The notes below the pieces were generated by a model. The model was not told where the DNA came from. It searched no databases and saw only the letters and a list, made by a program, of their open reading frames with translations. A stretch of 64,000 nt of DNA, taken from the NCBI RefSeq assembly GCF_051014685.1, contig NW_027478517.1:992001-1056000 (forward strand), given 5' to 3'. Of the stretch, positions 22,976 to 36,796 are shown piece after piece (position 1 is the first letter of the stretch; every line of letters begins with the position of its first letter). The position numbers and the translations under genes are program-made. The stretch is from Ptiloglossa arizonensis (lineage: Eukaryota > Arthropoda > Insecta > Hymenoptera > Colletidae).

Positions 22976-25900
22976 GTTCGCGAGATATGGGAGTTTGAAG
23001 CTAAGAAATGGTTGAGAAGACAACAAATTTTTCGCAATTCTGCTGTTCCAAACGCTTAACCAGAATGGCCTAGGGAAAAAATACACACATCGTTGTAACC
23101 AGACGAGTTTCTACTTTCAGACGCAATAGGAATTTTTGGGTTTCGTCAATCCGTTCGCGAGATATGGGAGTTTGAAACTAAGAAATGTTTGAGAAGGCAA
23201 CAAATTTTTCGCACTTCTGCTGCTCCAAACGCGTAACCAGAATGGCCTAGGGGAAAAATACACATATCGTTGTAACCGGACGAGTTTCTACTTTCAGACG
23301 CAATAGGAATTTTTGGGATTGGTCAATCCGTTCGCGAGATATGTGAGCTTGAAGCTAAGAAATAGTTGAGAAGACAACAAGTTTTTCGCACTCCTGCTGC
23401 TCCAAACGCTTAACCAGAATGGCATAGGGGAAAAATACACATACCGTTGTAGTCGGGCGAGTTTCTATATTCAGATCCAATAGGAATTTTTGGGATAGGT
23501 CAATTCGTTCGCGAGATATGGGAGTTTGAAGCTAAGAAATGGTTGAGAATGTAACAAATTTTTCGCACCTCTGCTGGTCCAAGAGCTAGCCAGAATGGCC
23601 TAGGGATAAAATACACATACCGTTGTAAACGGACGAGTTTCTACTTTCAGACGCAATCGAAATTTTTGGGTTAGTTCAATACGTTCGCGAGATATGGGAG
23701 TTTGAAGCTAAGAAATGGTTGAGAAGGCAACAAATTTTTCGCACTTCTGCTGCTCCAATCGCTTAACCAGGTTGGCCTAGGGAAAAAATACACATACCGT
23801 TGTAATCGGGCGAGTTTCTACTTTCAGACGCAGCAGGAATTTTTGGGATTGGTCAATCCGTTCGCGAGATATGTGAGTTTGAAACTAAGAAATAGTTGAG
23901 AAGACAACAAGTTTTTCGCACTCCTGCTGCACCAAACGCTTAACCAGAATGGCCTAGGGGAAAATACACATACCGTTGCAATCGGGCTAGTTTCTACTTT
24001 CAGATGCAATAGGAATTTTCGGGATAGGTCTATCTGTTCGCGAGATATGGGAGTTTGAAGCTAAGAAATGGTTGAGAAGACAACAAATTTTTCGCAATTC
24101 TGCTGTTCCAAACGCTTAACCAGAATGGCCTAGGGAAAAAATACACACATCGTTGTAACCGGACGAGTTTCTACTTTCAGACGCAATAGGAATTTTTGGG
24201 TTTGGTCAATCCGTTCGCGAGATATGGGAGTTTGAAACTAAGAAATGTTTGAGAAGGCAACAAATTTTTCGCACTTCTGCTGCTCCAAACGCGTAACCAG
24301 AATGGCCTAGGGGAAAAATACACATACCGTTGTAGTCGGGCGAGTTTCTACATTCAGATGCAATAGGAATTTTTGGGTTAGGTCAATCCGTTCGCGAGAT
24401 ATGGGAGTTTGAAGCTAAGAAATGGTTGAGAAGGTAACAAATTTTTCGCACCTCTGCTGGTCCAAGCGCTAGCCAGAATGGCCTAGGGATAAAATACACA
24501 TACCGTTGTAACCGGACGAGTTTCTACTTTCAGACGCAATCGGAATTTTTGGGTTAGTTCAATCCGTTCGCGAGATATGGGAGTTTGAAGCTAAGAAATG
24601 GTTGAGAAGGCAACAAATTTTTCGCATTTGTGCTGCTCCAATCGCTTAACCAGATTGGCCTAGGGAAAAAATACACATACCGTTGTAATCGGGCGAGTTC
24701 CTACTTTCAGACGCAGCAGGAATTTTTGGGATTGGTCAATCCGTTCGCGAGATATGTGAGCTTGAAGCTAAGAAATAGTTGAGAAGACAACAAGTTCTTC
24801 GCACTCCTGCTGCTCCAAACGCTTAACCAGAATGGCATAGGGGAAAAATACACATACCGTTGTAGTCGGGCGAGTTTCTAAATTCAGATGCAATAGGAAT
24901 TTTTGGGATAGGTCAATTCGTTCGCGAGATATGGGAGTTTGAAGCTAAGAAATGGTTGAGAAGGTAACAAATTTTTCGCACCTCTGCTGGTCCAAGCGCT
25001 AGCCAGAATGGCCTAGGGATAAAATACACATACAGTTGTAAACGGACGAGTTTCTACTTTCAGACGCAATCGGAATTTTTGGGTTAGTTCAATCCGTTCG
25101 CGAGATATAGGAGTTTGAAGCTAAGAAATGGTTGAGAAGGCAACAAATTTTTCGCTCTTCTGCTGCTCCAATCGCTTAACCAGGTTGGCCTAGGGAAAAA
25201 ATTTACATACTGTTGTAATCGGGCGAGTTTCTACTTTCAGACGCAGCAGGAATTTTTGGGATTCGTCAATCCGTTCGCGAGATATGTGAGTTTGAATCTA
25301 AGAAATAGTTGAGAAGACAATAAGTTTTTCGCACTCCTGCTGCTCCAAACGCTTAACCAGAATGGCCCAGGGGAAAAATACACATACCCTTGCAATCGGG
25401 CTAGTTTCTACTTTCAGATGCAATAGGAATTTTCGGGATAGGTCTATCTGTTCGCGAGATATGGGAGTTTGAAGCTAAGAAATGGTTGAGAAGACAACAA
25501 ATTTTTCGCAATTCTGCTGTTCCAAACGCTTAACCAGAATGGCCTAGGGAAAAAATACACATACCGTTGTAATCGAGCGAGTTTCTACTTTCAGATGCAA
25601 TAGGAATTTTTGGGTTTGTTCAATCCGTTCGCGAGATATGGGAGTTTGAAGCTAAGAAATGGTTGAGAATGCTACACATTTTTCGCACTTCTGCTGCTCC
25701 AAACGCTTAACCAGAATGTCCTATGGAAAAAATACACATACTGTTGTAATCGGGCTAGTTTCTACTTTCAGACGCAGCAGGACTTTTTGGGTTAGGTCAA
25801 TCCGTTCGCGAAATATGGGAGTTTGAAGCTAAGAAATAGTTGAGAGGACAACAAATTTATCGCACTTCTCCTGCTCCAAACGCTTAACCAGAGTGGCCTA

Positions 25901-28471
25901 GGGGAAAAATACACATACCGTTGTAATCGGGCGAGTTTCTACTTTCAGATGCAATAGGAATTTTTGGGTTAGGTCAATCCGTTCGCGAGATATGGGAGTT
26001 TGAAGCTAAGAAATGCTTGAGAAGACAACAAATTTTTCCCACTTCTGCTGCTCCAAACCCTTAACCAGAATGGCCTACGGATAAAATACGCATATCGTTG
26101 TAATCGGGCGAGTTTCTGCTTTCAGACGCAACAGGAATATGAGGGTTTGGTCAGTCCGTTCGCGAGATATGGGGCTTTGAAGCTAAGAAATGGTTGACAA
26201 GACAACAAATTTTTTGCACTTCTGCTGCTCCAGTCGCTTAAACAGAATGGCCTAGGGGAAAAATACACATACCGTTGTAATCGGGCGAGTTTCTACTTTC
26301 AGACGCAGCAGGAATTTTTGGGTTTGGACAATCCGTTCGCGAGATATGGGAGTTTGAAGCTAAGAAATGGTTGACAAGACAACAAATTTTTTGCACTTCT
26401 GCTGCTCCAGTCGCTTAACCAGAATGGCGTAGGGGAAAAATACACATACCGTAGTAATCGGGCTAGTTTCTACTTTCAGACGCAGTAGGAATTTTTGGGT
26501 TTGGTCAATCCGTTCGCGAGAAATGGGACTTTGAAGCTAAGAAATGGTTGACAGGACAACAAATTTTTCGCAATTCTGCTGCTCCAAACGCTTAACCAGA
26601 ACGGCATTGGGAAAAAATACACATACCGTTGTAATCGGGCGAGTTTCTACTTTCAGATGCAATAGGAACTTTTGGGTTTGTTCAATCCGTTCGCGAGATA
26701 TGGGAGTTTGAAGCTAAGAAATGGTTGAGAAGGTATTAAATTTTTCGCACTTCTGCTGGTCCAAAAGATTAACCAGAATGGCCTAGGGAAAAAATACACA
26801 TATCGTTGTAACCGGACGAGTTTCTACTTTCAGACGCAATAGGAATTTTTGGGTTTGGTCAATCCGTTCGCGAGATATGGGAGTTTGAAGCTAAGAAATG
26901 GTTGAGAAGACAACAAATTTTTCGCACTTCTGCTGCTCCAAACGCTTAACTAGAATGGCCTAGGGAAAAAATACACATACCATTGTAATCGGGCGAGTTT
27001 CTACTTTCAGATGCAATAGGAACTTTTGGGTTTGTTCAATCCGTTCGCGAGATATGGGAGTTTGAAGCTAAGAAATGGTTGAGAAGGTATTAAATTTTTC
27101 GCACTTCTGCTGGTCCAAAAGATTAACCAGAATGGCCTAGGGAAAAAATACACATATCGTTGTAACCGGACGAGTTTCTACTTTCAGACGCAATAGGAAT
27201 TTTTGGGTTTGGTCAATCCGTTCGCGAGATATGGGAGTTTGAAACTAAGAAATGTTTGGAAAGGCAAAAAATTTTTCGCACTTCTGCTGCTCCAAACGCT
27301 TAACCAGAATGGCCTAGGGGAAAAATACACACACCGTTGTAGTCGGGCGAGTTTCTATATTCAGATGCAATAGGAATTTTTGGGTTAGGTCAATCCGTTC
27401 GCGAGATATGGGAGTTTGAAGCTAAGAAATGGTTGAGAAGGTAACAAATTTTTCGCACCTCTGCTGGTCCAAGCGCTAGCCAGAATGGTCTAGGGATAAA
27501 ATACACATACCGTTGTAACCGGACGAGTTTCTACTTTCAGACGCAATCGGAATTTTTGGGTTAGTTCAATCCGTTCGCGAGATATGGGAGTCTGAAGCTA
27601 AGAAATGGTTGAGAACGCAACAAATTTTTCGCAATTCTGCTGCTCCAATCGCTTAACCAGGTTGGCCTAGGGAAAAAATACACATACCGTTGTAATCGGG
27701 CGAGCTTCTACTTTCAGACGCAGCAGGAATTTTTGGGATTGGTCAATCCGTTCGCGAGATATGTGAGTTTGAAGCTAAGAAATAGTTGAGAAGACAACAA
27801 GTTTTTCGCACTCCTGCTGCTCCAAACGCTTAACCAGAATGGCCTAGGGGAAAAATACACATACCGTTGTAATCGGGCGAGTTTCTATTTTCAGATGCAA
27901 TAGGAATTTTTGGGTTAGGTCAATCCGTTCGCGAGATATGGGAGTTTGAAGCTAAGAAATGTTTGAGGAAGCAACAAATTTTTCGCACTTCTGCTGCTCC
28001 AATCGCTTAACCAGATTGGCCTAGGGAAAAAATGCCCATACCGTTATAATCGGGCGAGTTTCTGCTTTCAGACGCAGCAGGAATTTTTGGGTTAGGTCAA
28101 TCCGTTCGCGAGATATGGCAGTTTGAAGATAAGAAATGTTTGAGAAGGTATCAAATTTTTCGCACTTCTGCTGGTACAAAAGCTTAACCATAATGTCCTA
28201 GGGAAAAAATACACATATCGTTGTAACCGGACGAGTTTCTACTTTCAGAAGCAATAGGAATTTTTGGGTGAGGTCAATCCGTTCGCGAGATATGGGAGTT
28301 TGAAGCTAAGAAATGTTTGAGGAAGCAACAAATTTTTCGCACTTCTGCTGCTCCAATCGCTTAACCAGATTGGCCTAGGGAAAAAATACACATACTGTTG
28401 TAATCGGGCTAGTTTCTACTTTCAGACGCAGCAGGACTTTTTGGGTTAGGTCAGTACGTTCGCGAGATATG
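22976..28471. repeat. 6,367-bp period duplication, copy 2
   Basis: Second copy of 16609-22104. Private differences include AAGAGCTAGCC near 23584 and AAGTTCTTCGC near 24796, and GTCAGTACG near 28456 at the right edge. Most of this copy (from 23509) is present a third time at 49712 onward. In that third copy several of these private changes are absent, so they arose after the larger duplication or were converted back. Confidence 0.87.
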
Positions 28472-30089
28472 GGAGTTTGAAGCTAAGAAATAGTTGAGAG
28501 GACAACAAATTTATCGCACTTCTGCTGCTCCAAACGCTTAACCAGAATGGCCTAGGGATAAAATACGCATACCGTTGTAATCGGGCGAGTTCCTGCTTTC
28601 AGACGCAACAGGAATATGTGGGTTTGGTCAATCCGTTCGCGAGATATGGGGCTTTGAAGCTAAGGAATGGTTGACAAGACAACAAATTTTTTGCACTTCT
28701 GCTGCTCCAGTCGCTTAACCAGAATGCCCTAGGGGAAAAATACACATACCGTTGTAATCGGGCTAGTTTCTACTTTCAGACGCAGCAGGAATTTTTGGGT
28801 TTGGTCAATCCGTTCCCGAGGAATGGGAGTTTGAAGCTAAGAAATGGTTGGGAAGACAACAAATTTTTCGCACTTCTGCTGCTCCAAACGCTTAACCAGA
28901 ACGGCATAGGGAAAAAATACACATACCGTTGTGATCGAGCGAGTTTTTACTTTCAGATGCAATAGGAATTTTTGGGTTAGGTCAATCCGTTCGCGCGATA
29001 TGGGAGTTTGAAACTAAGAAATGTTTGGAAAGGCAAAAAATTTTTCGCACTTCTGCTGCTCCAAACGCTTAACCAGAATGGCCTAGGGGAAAAATACACA
29101 CACCGTTGTAGTCGGGCGAGTTTCTATATTCAGATGCAATAGGAATTTTTGGGTTAGGTCAATCCGTTCGCGAGATATGGGAGTTTGAAGCTAAGAAATG
29201 GTTGAGAAGGTAACAAATTTTTCGCACCTCTGCTGGTCCAAGCGCTAGCCAGAATGGTCTAGGGATAAAATACACATACCGTTGTAACCGGACGAGTTTC
29301 TACTTTCAGACGCAATCGGAATTTTTGGGTTAGTTCAATCCGTTCGCGAGATATGGGAGTCTGAAGCTAAGAAATGGTTGAGAACGCAACAAATTTTTCG
29401 CAATTCTGCTGCTCCAATCGCTTAACCAGGTTGGCCTAGGGAAAAAATACACATACCGTTGTAATCGGGCGAGCTTCTACTTTCAGACGCAGCAGGAATT
29501 TTTGGGATTGGTCAATCCGTTCGCGAGATATGTGAGTTTGAAGCTAAGAAATAGTTGAGAAGACAACAAGTTTTTCGCACTCCTGCTGCTCCAAACGCTT
29601 AACCAGAATGGCCTAGGGGAAAAATACACATACCGTTGTAATCGGGCGAGTTTCTATTTTCAGATGCAATAGGAATTTTTGGGTTAGGTCAATCCGTTCG
29701 CGAGATATGGGAGTTTGAAGCTAAGAAATGTTTGAGGAAGCAACAAATTTTTCGCACTTCTGCTGCTCCAATCGCTTAACCAGATTGGCCTAGGGAAAAA
29801 ATGCCCATACCGTTATAATCGGGCGAGTTTCTGCTTTCAGACGCAGCAGGAATTTTTGGGTTAGGTCAATCCGTTCGCGAGATATGGCAGTTTGAAGATA
29901 AGAAATGTTTGAGAAGGTATCAAATTTTTCGCACTTCTGCTGGTACAAAAGCTTAACCATAATGTCCTAGGGAAAAAATACACATATCGTTGTAACCGGA
30001 CGAGTTTCTACTTTCAGAAGCAATAGGAATTTTTGGGTGAGGTCAATCCGTTCGCGAGATATGGGAGTTTGAAGCTAAGAAATGTTTGA
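27227..30089. repeat. 1,769-bp repeat, two copies of a 1.09-kb tract
   Basis: The tract 27227-28320 recurs at 28996-30089 at an offset of 1,769 bp (ten monomers, net -1). Markers are GGAGTCTGAAGC at 27588 and 29357, ATGCCCATACCGTTATAATC and CAGAAGCAATAGG. The left edge is CGCGAGATA against CGCGCGATA. The right edge is GTTTGAGGAAGC against GTTTGAGAAGGC. The intervening 28321-28995 holds monomers with AATATGTGGG, TTCCCGAGG and GTGATCGAGCG that also occur in zone V. Confidence 0.85.
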
Positions 30090-30229
30090 GAAGGCAACAA
30101 ATTTTTCGCACTTCTGCTGCTGCAAACGCTTAACCAGAATGGCCTAGGCAAAAAATACACATACCGTTGTAATCGGGCGAGTTTCTACTTTCAGATGCAA
30201 TAGGAATTTTTGGGTTAGCTCAATCCGTT

Positions 30230-31475
30230 CGCGAGAAATGGGACTTTGAAGCTAAGAAATGGTTGACAAGGCAACAATTTTTTCGCAATTCTGCTGCTCC
30301 AAACGCTTAACCAGAACGGCGTAGGGAAAAAATACACATACCGTTGTAATCGGGAGAGTTTCTACTTTCCAGACGCAGCAGGAATTTTTGGGTTTGGTCA
30401 ATTCGTTCGCGAGATATGTGAGCTTGAAGCTAAGAAATGGTTGACAAGACAACAAATTTTTAGCACTTCTGCTGCTCCAGTCGCTTAACCAGAATGGCCT
30501 AGGGGAAAAATACACATACCGTTGTAATCGGGCGAGTTTCTACTTTCAGGCGCAACAGGAATTTTTGGATTTGGTCAATCCGTTCGCGAGATATGTGAGT
30601 TTGAAGCTAAAAAATGGTTGACAAGACAACAAATTTTTTGCACTTCTGCTGCTCCAGTCGCTTAACCAGAATGGCATAGGGGATGAAAAAAAACATACCG
30701 TTGTAATCGAGCGAGTTTCTACTTTCAGATGCAATAGGAATTTTTGGGTTAGGTCATCCGTTCGCGAGATATGGGAGTTTGAAGCTAAGAAATGGTTGAG
30801 AAGACAACAAATTTTTCGCACTTCTGCTGCTCCAAACGCTTAACCAGAATGGCCTAGGGAAAAAATACACATACCTTTGTAATCGGGCGAGTTTCTACTT
30901 TCAGATGCAATAGGAACTTTTGGGTTTGTTCAATCCGTTCGCGAGATATAGGAGTTTGAAGCTAAGAAATGGTTGAGAATGCTACACATTTTTCGCACTT
31001 CTTCTGCTCCAAACGCTTAACCAGAATGTCCTAGGGAAAAAATACACATACTGTTGTAATCGGGCTAGTTTCTACTTTCAGACGCAGCAGGACTTTTTGG
31101 GTTAGGTCAATCCGTTCGCGAGATATGGGAGTTTGAAGCTAAGAAATAGTTGAGAGGACAACAAATTTATCGCACTTCCGCTGCTCCAAACGCTTAACCA
31201 GAATGGCCTAGGGATAAAATACGCATACCGTTGTAATCGGGCGTGTTCCTGCTTTCAGACGCAACAGGAATATGTGGGTTTGGTCAATCCGTTCGCGAGA
31301 TATGTGGCTTTGAAGCTAAGGAATGGTTGACAAGACAACAAATTTTTTGCACTTCTGCTGCTCCAGTCGCTTAACCAGAATGCCCTAGGGGAAAAATACA
31401 CATACCGTTGTAATCGGGCTAGTTTCTACTTTCAGACGCAGCAGGAATTTTTGGGTTTGGTCAATCCGTTCCCGA
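30230..31475. repeat. 1.25-kb tract repeated at 34302-35547
   Basis: Seven monomers starting with the 178-bp variant recur at an offset of 4,072 bp (23 monomers plus one). Edges are approximate. Differences are more frequent than in the recent duplications: GGCGCAACAGG against GACGCAGCAGG, AAAAAATGG against AAAAAGTGG, CTTCTTCTGC against CTTCTGCTGC, and GGGCGTGTTCC against GGGCGAGTTCC. This suggests an older copy event or later conversion. Confidence 0.7.
30605..30782. repeat. Monomer variant with GATG and an A8 run
   Basis: Where other monomers read GGGGAAAAATACACATACC, this one reads GGGGATG, eight A, then CATACC, a net gain of two bases. A single A is lost in GGTCATCCG (others GGTCAATCCG), so the unit is 178 bp. 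The variant recurs near 30683, 34753, 42013, 44671, 47149, 49099, 56883 and 61133, nearly always two monomers after the 178-bp TTTCCAGACG variant. It destroys the ACACATACC stretch beside the CENP-B-box-like element but keeps the element itself. At 47.15 kb the -1 deletion is missing because a duplication junction lies just downstream, at 47191-47198. Confidence 0.88.
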
Positions 31476-32089
31476 GGAATGGGACTTTGAAGCTAAGAAA
31501 TGGTTGACAAGACAACAAATTTTTCGCAATTCTGCTGCTCCAAACGCTTAACCAGAACGGCATTGGGAAAAAATACACATACCGTTGTAATCGAGCGAGT
31601 TTCTACTTTCAGATGCAATAGGAATTTTTGGGTTAGGTCAATCCGCTCGCGAGATATGGGAGTTTGAAGCTAAGAAATGGTTGAGAAGACAACAAATTTT
31701 TCGCACTTCTGCTGCTCCAAACGCTTAACCAGAATGGCCTAGGAAAAAATACACATACCGTTGTAATCGGGCGAGTTTCTACTTTCAGATGCAATAGGAA
31801 CTTTTGGGTTTGTTCAATCCGTTCGCGAGATATGGGAGTTTGAAGCTAAGAAATGGTTGAGAAGGAATCAAATTTTTCGCACTTCTGCTGGTCCAAAAGC
31901 TTAACCAGAATTGCCTAGGGAAAAAAAACACATATCGTTGTAACCGGACGAGTTTCTATTTTCAGATGCAATAGGAATTTTTGGGTTAGGTCAATCCGTT
32001 CGCGAGATATGGGAGTTTGAAGCTAAGAAATGTTTGAGGAAGCAACAAATTTTTCGCACTTCTGCTGCTCCAATCGCTTAACCAGATTG

Positions 32090-33360
32090 GCCTAGGGAAA
32101 AAATACACATACTGTTGTAATCGGGCTAGTTTCTACTTTCAGACGCAGCAGGACTTTTTGGGTTAGGTCAGACCGTTCGCGAGATATGGGAGTTTGAAGC
32201 TAAGAAATAGTTGAGAGGACAACAAATTTATCGCACTTCTGCTGCTCCAAACGCTTAACCAGAATGGCCTAGGGATAAAATACGCATACCGTTGTAATCG
32301 GGCGAGTTCCTGCTTTCAGACGCAACAGGAATATGTGGGTTTGGTCAATCCGTTCGCGAGATATGGGGCTTTGAAGCTAAGGAATGGTTGACAAGACAAC
32401 AAATTTTTTGCACTTCTGCTGCTCCAGTCGCTTAACCAGAATGCCCTAGGGGAAAAATACACATACCGTTGTAATCGGGCTAGTTTCTACTTTCAGACGC
32501 AGCAGGAATTTTTGGGTTTGGTCAATCCGTTCCCGAGGAATGGGAGTTTGAAGCTAAGAAATGGTTGGGAAGACAACAAATTTTTCGCACTTCTGCTGCT
32601 CCAAACGCTTAACCAGAACGGCATAGGGAAAAAATACACATACCGTTGTGATCGAGCGAGTTTTTACTTTCAGATGCAATAGGAATTTTTGGGTTAGGTC
32701 AATCCGTTCGCGCGATATGGGAGTTTGAAGATAAGAAATGGTAGACAAGACAACAAATTTTTCGCAATTCTGCTGCCCAAACGCTTAACCAGAATGGCCT
32801 AGGCAAAAAATACACATACCGTTGTAATCGAGCGAGTTTCTACTTTCAGATGCAATAGGAATCTTTGGGTTAGGTCAATCCGTTCGCGAGATATGGGAGT
32901 TTGAAGCTAAGAAATGGTTGAGAAAACAACAAATTTTTCGCACTTCTGCTGCTCCAAACGCTTAACCAGAATGGCCTAGGGGAAAAATACACATACCGTT
33001 GTAATCGGGCGAGTTTCTACTTTCAGATGCAATAGGAATTTTTGGGTTAGTTCAATCCGTTCGCGCGATATGGGAGTTTGAAGATAAGAAATGCTTGACA
33101 AGACAACAAATTTTTTGCACTTCTGCTGCTCCTGTCGCTTAAGCAGAATGGCCTAGGGGAAAAATACACATACCGTTGTAATCGGGCTAGTTTCTACTTT
33201 CAGACGCAGCAGGAATTTTTGGGTTTGGTCAATCCGTTCGCGAGAAATGGGGCTTTGAAGCTAAGAAATGGTTGACAAGACAACAAATTTTTCGTAATTC
33301 TGCTGCTCCAAACGCTTAACCAGAATGGCCTAGGCAAAAAATACACATACCGTTGTAATC
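32090..33360. repeat. 1.27-kb tract repeated at 35101-36372
   Basis: About seven monomers recur at an offset of 3,011-3,012 bp. Order-specific markers shared by both are GGACTTTTTGGG, AATATGTGGG, TTCCCGAGG, GAGTTTTTACTTTC, CGCGCGATATGG and CTAGGCAAAAAATAC. Differences include a one-base loss in CTGCTGCCCAAACG near 32775, GGTTGGGAAG against GGTTGAGAAG, and GGTAGACAAG against GGTTGACAAG. Edges are approximate. Confidence 0.7.
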
Positions 33361-35744
33361 GGGCGAGTTTCTACTTTCAGATGCAATAGGAATTTTTGGG
33401 TTAGTTCAATCCGTTCGCGAGAAATGGGACTTTGAAGCTAAGAAATGGTTGACAAGGCAACAATTTTTTCGCAATTCTGCTGCTCCAAACGCTTAACCAG
33501 AACGGCGTAGGGAAAAAATACACATACCGTTGTAATCGGGAGAGTTTCTACTTTCCAGACGCAGCAGGAATTTTTGGGTTTGGTCAATTCGTTCGCGAGA
33601 TATGTGAGCTTGAAGCTAAGAAATGGTTGACAAGACAACAAATTTTTAGCACTTCTGCTGCTCCAAACGCTTAACCAGAATGGCCTAGGGGAAAAATACA
33701 CATACCGTTGTAATCGGGCGAGTTTCTATTTTCAGATGCAATAGGAATTTTTGGGTTAGGTCAATCCGTTCGCGAGATATGGGAGTTTGAAGCTAAGAAA
33801 TGTTTGAGGAAGCAACAAATTTTTCGCACTTCTGCTGCTCCAATCGCTTAACCAGATTGGCCTAGGGAAAAAATGCCCATACCGTTATAATCGGGCGAGT
33901 TTCTACTTTCAGACGCAGCAGGAATTTTTGGGTTAGGTCAATCCGTTCGCGAGATATGGCAGTTTGAAGATAAGAAATGTTTGAGAAGGTATCAAATTTT
34001 TCGCACTTCTGCTGGTACAAAAGCTTAACCATAATGTCCTAGGGAAAAAATACACATATCGTTGTAACCGGACGAGTTTCTACTTTCAGACGCAATAGGA
34101 ATTTTTGGGTTAGGTCAATCCGTTCGCGAGATATGGGAGTTTGAAGCTAAGAAATGTTTGAGGAGGCAACAAATTTTTCGCACTTCTGCTGCTGCAAACG
34201 CTTAACCAGAATGGCCTAGGGGAAAAATACACATACCGTTGTAATCGGGCGAGTTTCTACTTTCAGACGCAGCAGGAATTTTTGGGTTTGGTCAATCCGT
34301 TCGCGAGAAATGGGACTTTGAAGCTAAGAAATGGTTGACAAGGCAACAATTTTTTCGCAATTCTGCTGCTCCAAACGCTTAACCAGAACGGCGTAGGGAA
34401 AAAATACACATACCGTTGTAATCGGGAGAGTTTCTACGTTCCAGACGCAGCAGGAATTTTTGGGTTTGGTCAATTCGTTCGCGAGATATGTGAGCTTGAA
34501 GCTAAGAAATGGTTGACAAGACAACAAATTTTTAGCACTTCTGCTGCTCCAGTCGCTTAACCAGAATGGCCTAGGGGAAAAATACACATACCGTTGTAAT
34601 CGGGCGAGTTTCTACTTTCAGACGCAGCAGGAATTTTTGGGTTTGGTCAATCCGTTCGCGAGATATGTGAGTTTGAAGCTAAAAAGTGGTTGACAAGACA
34701 ACAAATTTTTCGCACTTCTGCTGCTCCAGTCGCTTAACCAGAATGGCATAGGGGATGAAAAAAAACATACCGTTGTAATCGAGCGAGTTTCTACTTTCAG
34801 ATGCAATAGGAATTTTTGGGTTAGGTCATCCGTTCGCGAGATATGGGAGTTTGAAGCTAAGAAATGGTTGAGAAGACAACAAATTTTTCGCACTTCTGCT
34901 GCTCCAAACGCGTAACCAGAATGGCCTAGGGAAAAAATACACATACCTTTGTAATCGGGCGAGTTTCTACTTTCAGATGCAATAGGAACTTTTGGGTTTG
35001 TTCAATCCGTTCGCGAGATATAGGAGTTTGAAGCTAAGAAATGGTTGAGAATGCTACACATTTTTCGCACTTCTGCTGCTCCAAACGCTTAACCAGAATG
35101 TCCTAGGGAAAAAATACACATACTGTTGTAATCGGGCTAGTTTCTACTTTCAGACGCAGCAGGACTTTTTGGGTTAGGTCAATCCGTTCGCGAGATATGG
35201 GAGTTTGAAGCTAAGAAATAGTTGAGAGGACAACAAATTTATCGCACTTCTGCTGCTCCAAACGCTTAACCAGAATGGCCTAGGGATAAAATACGCATAC
35301 CGTTGTAATCGGGCGAGTTCCTGCTTTCAGACGCAACAGGAATATGTGGGTTTGGTCAATCCGTTCGCGAGATATGGGGCTTTGAAGCTAAGGAATGGTT
35401 GACAAGACAACAAATTTTTTGCACTTCTGCTGCTCCAGTCGCTTAACCAGAATGCCCTAGGGGAAAAATACACATACCGTTGTAATCGGGCTAGTTTCTA
35501 CTTTCAGACGCAGCAGGAATTTTTGGGTTTGGTCAATCCGTTCCCGAGGAATGGGAGTTTGAAGCTAAGAAATGGTTGAGAAGACAACAAATTTTTCGCA
35601 CTTCTGCTGCTCCAAACGCTTAACCAGAACGGCATAGGGAAAAAATACACATACCGTTGTAATCGAGCGAGTTTTTACTTTCAGATGCAATAGGAATTTT
35701 TGGGTTAGGTCAATCCGTTCGCGCGATATGGGAGTTTGAAGATA

Positions 35745-36796
35745 AGAAATGGTTGACAAGACAACAAATTTTTCGCAATTCTGCTGCTCCAAACGCTTAA
35801 CCAGAATGGCCTAGGCAAAAAATACACATACCGTTGTAATCGAGCGAGTTTCTACTTTCAGATGCAATAGGAATCTTTGGGTTAGGTCAATCCGTTCGCG
35901 AGATATGGGAGTTTGAAGCTAAGAAATGGTTGAGAAAACAACAAATTTTTCGCACTTCTGCTGCTCCAAACGCTTAACCAGAATGGCCTAGGGGAAAAAT
36001 ACACATACCGTTGTAAACGGGCGAGTTTCTACTTTCAGATGCAATAGGAATTTTTGGGTTAGTTCAATCCGTTCGCGCGATATGGGAGTTTGAAGATAAG
36101 AAATGCTTGACAAGACAACAAATTTTTTGCACTTCTGCTGCTCCTGTCGCTTAACCAGAATGGCCTAGGGGAAAAATACACATACCGTTGTAATCGGGCT
36201 AGTTTCTACTTTCAGACGCAGCAGGAATTTTTGGGTTTGGTCAATCCGTTCGCGAGAAATGGGGCTTTGAAGCTAAGAAATGGTTGACAAGACAACAAAT
36301 TTTTCGCAATTCTGCTGCTCCAAACGCTTAACCAGAATGGCCTAGGCAAAAAATACACATACCGTTGTAATCGAGCGAGTTTCTACTTTCAGATGCAATA
36401 GGAACCTTTGGGTTAGGTCAATCCGTTCGCGAGATATGGGAGTTTGAAGCTAAGAAATGGTTGAGAAAACAACAAATTTTTCGCACTTCTGCTGCTCCAA
36501 ACGCTTAACCAGAATGGCCTAGGGGAAAAATACACATACCGTTGTAATCGGGCGAGTTTCTACTTTCAGATGCAATAGGAATTTTTGGGTTAGGTCAATC
36601 CGTTCGCGCGATATGGGAGTTTGAAGATAAGAAATGCTTGACAAGACAACAAATTTTTTGCACTTCTGCTGCTCCTGTCGCTTAACCAGAATGGCCTAGG
36701 GGAAAAATACACATACCGTTGTAATCGGGCTAGTTTCTACTTTCAGACGCAGCAGGAATTTTTGGGTTTGGTCAATCCGTTCGCGAGAAATGGGAC
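35745..36796. repeat. 531-bp three-monomer repeat
   Basis: CTAGGCAAAAAATAC recurs at 35811 and 36342, exactly 531 bp apart (three monomers), and the three-variant order (CTAGGC type, GAGAAAACAAC type, CGCGCGATATGG with CTCCTGTCGC type) repeats with it. An equivalent pair lies at 32799 and 33330. The same block is carried to about 62.1-63.2 kb by the 26-kb duplication. Outer edges are approximate. Confidence 0.78.
36006..36022 (+). other. Best CENP-B-box-like match
   Basis: This copy reads TACCGTTGTAAACGGGC, matching 13 of 17 positions of the CENP-B consensus because the purine position is also satisfied. Its duplicate lies at 62386-62402 with the same sequence. The core still lacks the two T's of TTCG. 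It is the closest copy I noticed by eye. Confidence 0.4.

Noticed and set aside
34618..34944. Longest minus-strand open frame (108 codons) and its 81-91-codon relatives
   Set aside because: Produced by the GATG/A8 and GGTCATCCG indels in the satellite. Translated sequence is the same low-information repeat peptide in a shifted frame; no sign of selection for coding.
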